In this document: positions 8,594 through 15,433 of the stretch, one piece after another
How positions within the stretch are numbered: the first letter of the stretch is position 1
How the letters are laid out: each line of letters starts with the position of its first letter
Origin: Holophagaceae bacterium
Lineage (GTDB): Bacteria; Acidobacteriota; Holophagae; Holophagales; Holophagaceae
Direction of reading: 5' to 3'
DNA length: 38,168 bases
Assembly: GCA_025361125.1 (NCBI GenBank)
Contig: JANYBM010000063.1
Coordinates: 1-38,168 of the forward strand
The notes under the pieces: generated by a model
The model's database searches: none
What the model was told of the DNA's origin: nothing
Seen by the model: the letters and a program-made list of their open reading frames with translations, nothing else
Made by a program: the position numbers and the translations under genes

Positions 8594-9304
8594 TTACAAA
8601 CTCTTCAGCGCCCTCATTTCCAATCCTGTAAGAAAGCGCCAGGCACCAGGCTTCAGGGCTGGGTCGGCTAGCGGTCCGTACTGGATGCGCTTGAGCTTGG
8701 ACACGGGATGGCCCACCGCGGCGAACATCTTGCGGATCTGCTGGTTCTTGCCTTCGGTGAGCGTCACCTTGAGCCAGGGATTGTCGGCCTTCTCGGCGAT
8801 CTCGATCCCGCAGGGCTTGAGCTTGCGGCCGCTGAGCCGGAAGCCTTCGCGCATTTCCTGGAGCGTTTCTGGCTTCGGATTGCGATGGACCTTCACGAGA
8901 TAGACTTTCGGAATTTCGTGGTCGGGCTTCATGAGTGTCTGCGCCAACTCGCCATCGTTGGTGAGCAGCAGCAGCCCTTCGGAATTGAAGTCCAGGCGGC
9001 CCACGGGATAGACCCGCTGGGTGACGCCATGGATCAGCGCCATGACTGTGGGACGGCCTTCATCATCCTTCACCGAGGTGATGTAACCCTTCGGCTTGTT
9101 CATCAGGATGTAGACCGGCTGCTCTTTTTCGATGGGATTGAAATCCACGGTGATCTGATCCCGGCGGGGGTCGGCCTTGGAACCCAACTCCGTGGTGAGT
9201 TTTCCGTTCACATGGATGTGGCCTTCCGTAATCAACTTTTCGCTGGCGCGGCGCGAGGCGATGCCTGCGGCCGCGAGAATTTTCTGCAATCGTTCAAGGG
9301 CCAT
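8594..9304 (-). CDS. rluB: 23S rRNA pseudouridine synthase, RsuA/RluB family
   Basis: This 236-residue protein begins with an S4 RNA-binding domain (LQKILAAAGIASRRASEKLI, residues 5-24, then GHIHVNG) followed by the pseudouridine synthase core with the catalytic-Asp motif VGRLDFNSEGLLLLTNDG and the C-terminal QIRKMFAAVGHPV. Family members isomerise a single uridine in rRNA; the S4 segment and overall length best fit RluB (23S U2605), but RluE/RsuA cannot be excluded without alignment. The gene converges on the BNR gene with only 9 bases between the two stops, so no room exists for a conventional terminator there. Confidence 0.92.
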   Translation of the reverse strand: MALERLQKILAAAGIASRRASEKLITEGHIHVNGKLTTELGSKADPRRDQITVDFNPIEKEQPVYILMNKPKGYITSVKDDEGRPTVMALIHGVTQRVYPVGRLDFNSEGLLLLTNDGELAQTLMKPDHEIPKVYLVKVHRNPKPETLQEMREGFRLSGRKLKPCGIEIAEKADNPWLKVTLTEGKNQQIRKMFAAVGHPVSKLKRIQYGPLADPALKPGAWRFLTGLEMRALKSL

Positions 9305-9407
9305 TTCAATCTCCTGTGGCGCCTCACGGCGCTATTGATTCCATCGGCCATGGATCACAGTTCGGCCCGAGGAAACTTTAGTGTGACACAGGTTCGAGTA
9401 CGGCTGC

Positions 9408-10475
9408 TCACACGGTTTCTGTGAACCACGGGTGCTGTTGGTAATCATCAAGCAGCACGCGGAATACCACCTTCACCGCCACCATCAGGGGCACCGCGAA
9501 GAGCAGGCCCAGCAATCCGAACCAATGGCCGAAAGCGACGAGCGCGAGCAGGACTTCCAACGGATGCAGCTTGCTGGCGCGGCCCACCCACACTGGCGTG
9601 AGATACAAGCCTTCCACGGCCTGCACAGCTGCGAAAGTCAGGGCCACGGTCCCCAGGCGCGTGCCGCTGGCGCCTTGCAGCAGCTCCAATATCAGGGCTG
9701 GGATCAGACCCACTAGATAGGGCGAGTAGGGGATCACGTTGAAAAGGCCTGCGAGTGTTCCCAGGATCCAGGCATAGGGCACACCCAGGATGGTGAGGGC
9801 CGAGCTTTGGAGCAGGGCCATGGTGAAGGCCACGGCGATCTGGCCACGGATGAAGCCACCCAATCGTTGGTGGATCTCCGAGATCATGCCGCGAGAGCGA
9901 TCAAGGAAGCGGGGAGGCACCAGGGCTTCCAAGGCTGTGAGCATCCGTGGGCCATCCATCAGGAGGTGATACAGAATCAGCGGTACCAGGATCAGAGTGA
10001 CGCCGGTGAGGATGAAGCCCAGCAGGCCAGAACCAGCCTGCAGTAAACCCTTCAATGCGGCTGCCGGGTCCAAAGCATTCATGGCGCTACGAACTTTTTC
10101 CGCCCAAGCGGGGTGGGTCTGGATGAAGGGATCCAGCTTCTTCATCAGCAGGTCCTGCCACAGGGGAAGGGAGGCGAAGAACCTGGCAAATTGACCCGAT
10201 AGGAAGGGCAAAATCAGCACAAGCAGCCCTATCACTGAAGCCGCTGACACGAACAGGACAAGGGCCACCGCAAAGCTTCGACGCACGCGCTTAGTCAAGC
10301 GTTCTACCAGGGGGCTAAGCAGGTAAGCCAATACCATGGCTACGAAAAAAGGCATCAAGGCTTGACGCAGCAGCCACAGGGCGACTATCAGCCCAAGAAA
10401 AATAGCCGTGAAACGGAGCGGCAGCCCGCCGAGCAGTTCCTCCAAGGCGTGGCGAGGGCGAGGCACATCGCTCAC
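9408..10475 (-). CDS. AI-2E / PerM family membrane transporter
   Basis: This 355-residue membrane protein has about seven to eight transmembrane segments with the pattern of the PerM/AI-2E exporter family: an N-terminal LRFTAIFLGLIVALWLL helix, AMVLAYLLSPLVERL, a central amphipathic domain, and the C-terminal cluster ILGTLAGLFNVIPYSPYLVG and VGRASKLHPLEVLLAL (P and G residues typical of the family). Members export autoinducer-2 or act as Na+/H+ antiporters; the substrate here is unknown. I chose GTG at 10475-10473, which overlaps the pgsA stop in a GTGA arrangement, rather than a far-upstream start that would run through pgsA; a second GTG at 10466 is possible. Translation is probably coupled to pgsA. 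Confidence 0.88.
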   Translation of the reverse strand: MSDVPRPRHALEELLGGLPLRFTAIFLGLIVALWLLRQALMPFFVAMVLAYLLSPLVERLTKRVRRSFAVALVLFVSAASVIGLLVLILPFLSGQFARFFASLPLWQDLLMKKLDPFIQTHPAWAEKVRSAMNALDPAAALKGLLQAGSGLLGFILTGVTLILVPLILYHLLMDGPRMLTALEALVPPRFLDRSRGMISEIHQRLGGFIRGQIAVAFTMALLQSSALTILGVPYAWILGTLAGLFNVIPYSPYLVGLIPALILELLQGASGTRLGTVALTFAAVQAVEGLYLTPVWVGRASKLHPLEVLLALVAFGHWFGLLGLLFAVPLMVAVKVVFRVLLDDYQQHPWFTETV

Positions 10476-11035
10476 GCGCTGGCTTCCCCGGTGGTTCCGC
10501 GGAAATAGTAGTGGATGCCACTGGCCAACACCAGGGCGGCCATGACGTAGTAAACCCATGGCAGTGCATAGCGCTGCCAAGCTTGGGGTCCCTGAGCATT
10601 GGCCAGCAGACCCACGCCCAAGGACACGATTTGTGCGCCGGTAGTGAACTTGCCGAGCATGGAAGGCCGCCGGTTGAGGCCGATGTGCTGTACGAGGGAG
10701 AGCAAGGCCAGAAAGGAGATCACCACATCCCGACTGATGGAAAGAATGGCCACCCACGTGGGGATGGGGAATTTCAGATGATCCTTGGGCAAGGCCATGA
10801 GGATGAAGGCGGTGGTCATGAGCAATTTGTCAGCGGCGGGATCCAGGATCGCCCCCAATTCCGAGCCTTGGTTGAAGCGCCGCGCGATCCAGCCATCCAG
10901 GAGATCGGTCAACCCCGCCGCCACAAAGATGATCAGGGCCTCCCACAGGTGGTTGTACCAGACTGCAATAGCGAAAAAGGGCACGGCCAATATCCGAAGC
11001 AGGGTCAGGGCGTTCGGAATGGTAAGGGGTGTCAT
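10472..11035 (-). CDS. pgsA: CDP-diacylglycerol--glycerol-3-phosphate 3-phosphatidyltransferase
   Basis: This 187-residue integral membrane enzyme carries the complete CDP-alcohol phosphotransferase signature D-x2-DG-x2-AR-x8-G-x3-D-x3-D, visible as DLLDGWIARRF, then G at ELGAILDP and the last Asp of AADKL. PgsA forms phosphatidylglycerophosphate, the committed step to phosphatidylglycerol and cardiolipin. The N-terminus (MTPLTIPNALTLLRILAVPF) is the classic PgsA start. It overlaps the perM-type gene by 4 bases. The ribosome site before ATG 11035 is poor. Other CDP-alcohol transferases are possible, but length and the N-terminal NALTLLRI motif favour PgsA. Confidence 0.93.
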   Translation of the reverse strand: MTPLTIPNALTLLRILAVPFFAIAVWYNHLWEALIIFVAAGLTDLLDGWIARRFNQGSELGAILDPAADKLLMTTAFILMALPKDHLKFPIPTWVAILSISRDVVISFLALLSLVQHIGLNRRPSMLGKFTTGAQIVSLGVGLLANAQGPQAWQRYALPWVYYVMAALVLASGIHYYFRGTTGEASA

Positions 11036-11147
11036 TGAGGTTCCAGTGCAATCAGGGGATCAAGTAATGCAGTGTAGCCAACCACTTGCCGTGGAAGATC
11101 TTTTCTCTGTTTCCAGCCAAGCCCTGGTTCTTTCGGTAGCTCGGCCG

Positions 11148-11163
11148 TGTGACATTTAGCACA
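11148..11163 (+). promoter_or_regulatory. CRP/FNR-like box, TGTGA-N6-GCACA
   Basis: TGTGACATTTAGCACA differs from the CRP consensus TGTGA-N6-TCACA at one base. It lies between pgsA (minus, start 11035) and the small gene at 11262. The same architecture with the same single deviation occurs upstream of feoA (15071-15086). The distance to either gene start leaves room for a promoter, but no strong -10/-35 pair is visible; an AT-rich TATACATAAT stretch is at 11219-11228. Binding is inferred. Confidence 0.45.
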
Positions 11164-11261
11164 TTTAGGCAGTGGGATGAAAAACATAGCCCCGAAGGTA
11201 TTCCATTTGAAATTTTCTTATACATAATCACCCCGCATTCCAACACAAACAGGAGGAGATT

Positions 11262-11570
11262 ATGAGCCAGTGGAAACTTAAAAAAATCACCATTGAGGCG
11301 GAGCTGGAGGGCCGTGTGGAAATATTGGAACTCGAGGGAAAGGCCCTGACAGAAAAATACATTGGCATTGGCTGGGGCACCATTCAGAAAGAGGGCAAAT
11401 ATCACGACCTGCACGTCTTTGATCCGCGGATATTCATCGGTGACTCCGCCACTGGGACACCCCCCGTTCCACCGCCAGCACCGCTGCCTGTCATGAGTCG
11501 TCCCAGCACCGGAGCCCAACCCGCGCTCCTGCTCAAGGAACCGAATTGCTGCGTGGATCCTTGGCCTTGA
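11262..11570 (+). CDS. Small hypothetical protein, 102 aa
   Basis: I do not recognise this protein. A near-perfect Shine-Dalgarno AGGAGG at 11251-11256 sits 5 bases before the ATG, which is the strongest ribosome site in this part of the window and the main reason to accept the gene. The first 60 residues alternate charged and hydrophobic positions in beta-rich fashion (WKLKKITIEAELEGRVEILE, GIGWGTIQ, DLHVFDPRIFIG), followed by a Pro-rich, low-complexity tail (TPPVPPPAPLP) and an unstructured end with a CC pair. No signal peptide or membrane segment is seen. It converges on the Ser/Thr kinase gene and overlaps its 3' end by 38 bases, so the Pro-rich tail may have been acquired by read-through into antisense sequence. 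A CRP/FNR-like box lies 99 bases upstream. Confidence 0.6.
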   Translation: MSQWKLKKITIEAELEGRVEILELEGKALTEKYIGIGWGTIQKEGKYHDLHVFDPRIFIGDSATGTPPVPPPAPLPVMSRPSTGAQPALLLKEPNCCVDPWP

Positions 11571-14500
11571 GATAGGCTTCGGATCTCCCTTTCAAATTAC
11601 CGTTGAATCGAAGGGCCTGTTTTATCATGGCTTCGGCCTTCGCATGGGCTCGCCCGGACGAAGAGGGGGTTTCCAACTCCCCTTGGGCCAAATAAAGCAG
11701 ACCCAGCAGCAGGGAACTTTCGCCGGAACGGGAATCCAGTTCCAGGCCTTTCCGCGCAGCCTTGATTCCCTCAGCCGGATCATTTTTCCACCGCTCATTG
11801 CTGTGGGCCCGCTCCAAGCGAAGCCGGGCAATCCCTTCGAATGAGGTAGCGTTGCGGCTCAGTTTTGCTGCGTTGTGGTATGCCTTGAGGCCCGCTTCAA
11901 TGTGCCGACCGGCGGGGATCCCTTTGATAATGGACCAGCGGGCTTTCAGGTATTCCGATTGCCCTTTTAGTTGAAAGAGCCAGTAGTAGTCTTTCATGAG
12001 GAGCCCGTGAGTCAGGGTTGCGTCGGCCTCGGTAATCCAGATGCCTGGTTCCCGACCTTGATCAATGGCGGTTTCCGCCCTTAAGAGGAGAACTTCCGCC
12101 AGGGCGCCGAATTTCCTGCCGGTGCGCGGGGGGGCCGCAGAATATTCTCTGAAGGCGGCAATGGCCGCTTCGGAATCGGGAATCGGGTCCAGTCCGATGG
12201 CCAGTGCATGCTGTGCACGGATGAGGTGGGCTGTGCCTTTGAGGTTCCAGCGCATCTGGACATCCAAACCCAGATTCTGCGGCTCATCCCCCGCCGCTGC
12301 TATTTCAGCCAGGGCGCGCTCGGTCGAGGGCCTGGGATCCCCGCCATGCAGCCGTTTGTACTCGGCTACTTCGTTGTGGAGGGTGGCAAGTCGCATATGG
12401 GTCACTCTGGCTTGGGGAAAACGGGCTTCCAGATCCTTCGCCCATGCGAAAGCCTGATCATAGGCGGAGTCAACGTCCCCACCCACACTGGCCAAGTAGG
12501 TGTATCTGGACTGGGCGACCCTGAGGCCCCCCGCCAGCAGGTCTGGATCTCCGGGCCAGAGGGCCATGGCCTTGCGGGCCGTGGACACGGATTCGGTGAA
12601 ATCAGCATCGGGCTCCAAACCGGTGTTTCGTTTCCAGCGCCCCCGGGTTTCCAGTAACCCGATCCGGGCTGCCAAGGCTTCACGATTACCTGGAGCCATC
12701 TTTAAGACACGGTCCGTCGCGGCCAGGCCTTCCTCAATGATGGGTAGGATGGAACCTCGGCCCTCATCCTTGATCTGTCCTGCGGCGAGCAAGGCGAAGG
12801 CCAGATGTGTGAGGGGTGAAGGGTCACCGGGACGAATGCTGAGGGCGGTCCGAGTGGCCACTCTGCACCGGTTCAGGTTCTCCTCCCAACCAGGTATGGC
12901 CCCACCACGTCGCAGTGCTTCCCGTTGGATTCTGGCTTCCAGGATCCATAACCTGGCGTCGCTGGGCGCAAGCAGGGAGGCTTGGGCCACACTGGCGGAA
13001 GCCGCCGCTAAGGTGGCAGCGGCCCCTGGAGAGCTGCGGTCCTCTTGGGCCAGCGAGAGCAGAAGCTCGCCTTCAAGCCCCCTGGCTTCATAAAACCAGG
13101 GAGCTTTGGCGATGGCGATGCGGGCCTTCTCCATGGCGAGGTCGGTATGGCCACCGAAGGAATCCACCAGCGCCTCCAGATACTCGGGGGGTTCCAGGCT
13201 CAGGCCTTTTGCCTGCCGCAGCTGGTCCAGGGCCGGATCCCTCCACTGTCGCTCGATCTCACGCAACCGAGCCTCGCGCAGTTCCGGAAGGGAGAGGCTG
13301 CGGGTGCGTTCAAGTTCCTGTTCGTACAATATTCCATAGCCGCGGCCGAGGGCGTAGCTCAGCTCCGGGGAATGCATGCCAGAATCCAGCGCCCGTTGAA
13401 GGTGGGGAATGGCCTGATCCACCTCACCGAAGGCGAGAAGGCAGCGGCCGACGGCGTAGGCGCCAGGACCTGCGGCCAAGCGGCCCGCGCTTCGAGCTTC
13501 GGCTTCCATGTTGGACAAACGCTGGTGGGCAGCGGCCAGATGGGGCTCGATGTTTTGCCGGGGCAGCAAACGGGCATAGCGAAGAAGCGCCTCGATCCGC
13601 TCGGCCTCTTGCCCGAAGTGCTGGGCGTGGCCGGCCCGGGTACTGGAGTTGATGTTGGCGCTGAGGGCCACGCCACCAAATACCAAGAGGCCCAGCAGGG
13701 CGACGGTGCTGATAACCACCAAGGCGCGGTTCTTCTTCGCGAAGCGGGAGGCGCGGTAAGCCAAGGTGACGGGCCGGGCCTGGATGGGCTCCCCCTCCCT
13801 CAGGCGGCGCAGATCCTCCGCCAGCATCAACGCATCGTCATAGCGTCGTGCGGGGTCTTTCTCCAGGCACTTCATGACAATGGTTTCCAGATCCGCGGGA
13901 AGGCCTGGTGCATTTTTTCGCAGGGGCTGCGGCTCCACATCCAATACCATGCGCAGGCAGTCCACTCCGACTGCGGCGCCGAAAGGTGGCACGCCTGTGA
14001 AAAGTTGGTAGAGGGTTGCCCCCAAGCCATACACATCTGTGCGGCGATCAATCTGATGAGTCTCGCCCCGGGCCTGCTCGGGGGCCATGTAGGCGGTCGT
14101 GCCCACGACCAATCCCGAAACCGTCAGGCCAGCGGAATCCTGGCTCCGGGCCAACCCGAAGTCCAGGACGTAGGGTCGGTAGACGTTGTCACCGTCCTTC
14201 TCCACCTGGATATTCGAAGGTTTGATATCCCGGTGGATCAGGCCTCTGCGATGGGCGGCGTGGACGGCTTCGGCCACGATCTGCATGATGTGCAAGGCCG
14301 CGTCGAGGCTGAGGTCCGGGGCCAGCTTACCCAAGGAGGGCCCGTTCACATACTGCATGGCGATGTAGTGATGGCCCAGCCACTCGCTGATTTCGTACAC
14401 CTTGCAGATGTTGGGATGTTCAACCAAGGCTTGGGCCTGGGCCTCGAAGAGGAAGCGGCGGAGTTGGACCGGATCTTGGCTTCGGAGAAACTTGAGGGCG

Positions 14501-14931
14501 ACTGTGCGGTTGAGAGTGGGGTCGAGGGCTTTGAAAAGTCGGCCCATGCCGCCCTCTCCGATGAAGCGGAGGTTCTGGTACTGCTTCCAGTTGGTCAGGG
14601 TGAGTTGACGGAAAATGTTGCTGCTGCTGGGTCCGGAATCCGGATCAGCGGCTGGCAACCCTAGGGTGGGCAAGGAGTCGAATAGGGTGGAAATCGCCTG
14701 GGTCGCGGTGGTATCCCCGGGCATGGCGGCCATTTCGTCAAGGCTCTGCTCAAGCCCATGCAGGCATGGTTCATCCACGATGCCTGAATTCCGAAGAGAG
14801 GTAAGAATGACCGAAGGATCCAGATTCTCCTTGGCAGCTGCTTGCATCTGGGCCTGGTCAACATAGCCATGCAACAACGCTAGGCCCAAAAGCTGGGCGT
14901 CCCGCTCAGAGGCTGGTGATGGGCTTGCCAC
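11533..14931 (-). CDS. Membrane Ser/Thr protein kinase with C-terminal TPR-like domain
   Basis: This 1132-residue protein has a roughly 120-residue N-terminal helical region, then a full Hanks-type kinase domain (about 121-380): Gly loop IGEGGMGRLF (124-133), VALK Lys147, catalytic HRDIKPSN (Asp235), DFGLARS (Asp257), and APEQARGE. All catalytic residues are present. A single transmembrane helix follows at about 402-424, placing the kinase in the cytoplasm and the long Ala/Leu-rich TPR-like remainder (about 430-1130) outside or in the periplasm. This layout is common in Acidobacteria, Planctomycetes and Myxobacteria. The GTG start at 14931 has AAGGA about 9 bases upstream. The N-terminal region contains two MshEN-like helical pairs. 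It is divergent from the feo operon. Substrate and ligand are unknown. Confidence 0.93.
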   Translation of the reverse strand: MASPSPASERDAQLLGLALLHGYVDQAQMQAAAKENLDPSVILTSLRNSGIVDEPCLHGLEQSLDEMAAMPGDTTATQAISTLFDSLPTLGLPAADPDSGPSSSNIFRQLTLTNWKQYQNLRFIGEGGMGRLFKALDPTLNRTVALKFLRSQDPVQLRRFLFEAQAQALVEHPNICKVYEISEWLGHHYIAMQYVNGPSLGKLAPDLSLDAALHIMQIVAEAVHAAHRRGLIHRDIKPSNIQVEKDGDNVYRPYVLDFGLARSQDSAGLTVSGLVVGTTAYMAPEQARGETHQIDRRTDVYGLGATLYQLFTGVPPFGAAVGVDCLRMVLDVEPQPLRKNAPGLPADLETIVMKCLEKDPARRYDDALMLAEDLRRLREGEPIQARPVTLAYRASRFAKKNRALVVISTVALLGLLVFGGVALSANINSSTRAGHAQHFGQEAERIEALLRYARLLPRQNIEPHLAAAHQRLSNMEAEARSAGRLAAGPGAYAVGRCLLAFGEVDQAIPHLQRALDSGMHSPELSYALGRGYGILYEQELERTRSLSLPELREARLREIERQWRDPALDQLRQAKGLSLEPPEYLEALVDSFGGHTDLAMEKARIAIAKAPWFYEARGLEGELLLSLAQEDRSSPGAAATLAAASASVAQASLLAPSDARLWILEARIQREALRRGGAIPGWEENLNRCRVATRTALSIRPGDPSPLTHLAFALLAAGQIKDEGRGSILPIIEEGLAATDRVLKMAPGNREALAARIGLLETRGRWKRNTGLEPDADFTESVSTARKAMALWPGDPDLLAGGLRVAQSRYTYLASVGGDVDSAYDQAFAWAKDLEARFPQARVTHMRLATLHNEVAEYKRLHGGDPRPSTERALAEIAAAGDEPQNLGLDVQMRWNLKGTAHLIRAQHALAIGLDPIPDSEAAIAAFREYSAAPPRTGRKFGALAEVLLLRAETAIDQGREPGIWITEADATLTHGLLMKDYYWLFQLKGQSEYLKARWSIIKGIPAGRHIEAGLKAYHNAAKLSRNATSFEGIARLRLERAHSNERWKNDPAEGIKAARKGLELDSRSGESSLLLGLLYLAQGELETPSSSGRAHAKAEAMIKQALRFNGNLKGRSEAYLKAKDPRSNSVP

Positions 14932-15070
14932 GACAGGGGTTCCTTGCAGCCATCATATCGCCGAGTTTCGCCGGGATTGTTGCCGAAGGTTTGGAGCAGC
15001 CACTGCAACTTCTTCGTGCAGCGCTGCAACCAGCCTATCGCAGGGGCGATGAAGCAAAACTTAACCTAAT

Positions 15071-15086
15071 TGTGATATCTGGCACA
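15071..15086 (+). promoter_or_regulatory. CRP/FNR-like operator upstream of feoAB
   Basis: TGTGATATCTGGCACA matches TGTGA-N6-TCACA at 9 of 10 defined bases. The box centre is 15078.5; a -10-like TACACT sits at 15109-15114, which would place transcription start near 15120-15121, so the box would be centred near -41.5/-42.5, the class II activation position of CRP and FNR. E. coli feo is activated by Fnr under anaerobiosis, which makes a CRP/FNR-family activator here plausible. No Fur-box-like sequence was seen. The TSS is inferred from the hexamer only. Confidence 0.5.
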
Positions 15087-15134
15087 TGCCGAACCGGACT
15101 AGGAGCGGTACACTATTCATCTGGAGTTGAGACG

Positions 15135-15428
15135 ATGACTCAAAATCAACGTGATGCTGATAATAATCCTGATGAGGCCGCTGGGGCTCAATTTCTTAGC
15201 CAGTTGTTGCCGGGCATGAGTGCAACGGTGGTGCAATTGCAGGCAAAGGGCGCCATCCGGCAACGCCTGCTGGAAATGGGCTTCATCCGGGGCGCCACCT
15301 TGAAGGTCGAAAAACTAGCCCCTATGGGCGACCCCATGGAATTGGTGCTGAAGGGCTATCACTTGAGCCTGCGGCGGGATGAAGGCGCCTGCATTCTGGT
15401 TCAGCCCCTCGCGCAAGTCATAGGCTAG
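15135..15428 (+). CDS. feoA: FeoA-domain ferrous iron transport protein A
   Basis: This 97-residue SH3-like cytoplasmic protein has the FeoA core: LLPGMSATVVQLQAKG, RQRLLEMGFIRGATLKVEKLAPMGDPMEL (read in parts), and GYHLSLRRDEGACILV. FeoA assists the FeoB pump. ATG 15135 is chosen because GGAG lies at 15123-15126 and the N-terminus then fits the family after a short acidic leader of about 20 residues; the same frame is open upstream to 14916, but that extension would overlap the kinase start and looks like non-coding sequence. The stop TAG is 5 bases before feoB, so the two form an operon. Confidence 0.92.
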   Translation: MTQNQRDADNNPDEAAGAQFLSQLLPGMSATVVQLQAKGAIRQRLLEMGFIRGATLKVEKLAPMGDPMELVLKGYHLSLRRDEGACILVQPLAQVIG

Positions 15429-15433
15429 CTCCC

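Noticed and set aside
13045-14664. Long plus-strand frame (539 codons) opposite the kinase gene
   Set aside because: Shadow of a GC-rich gene; translation has no recognisable motif, whereas the minus strand encodes a complete kinase.
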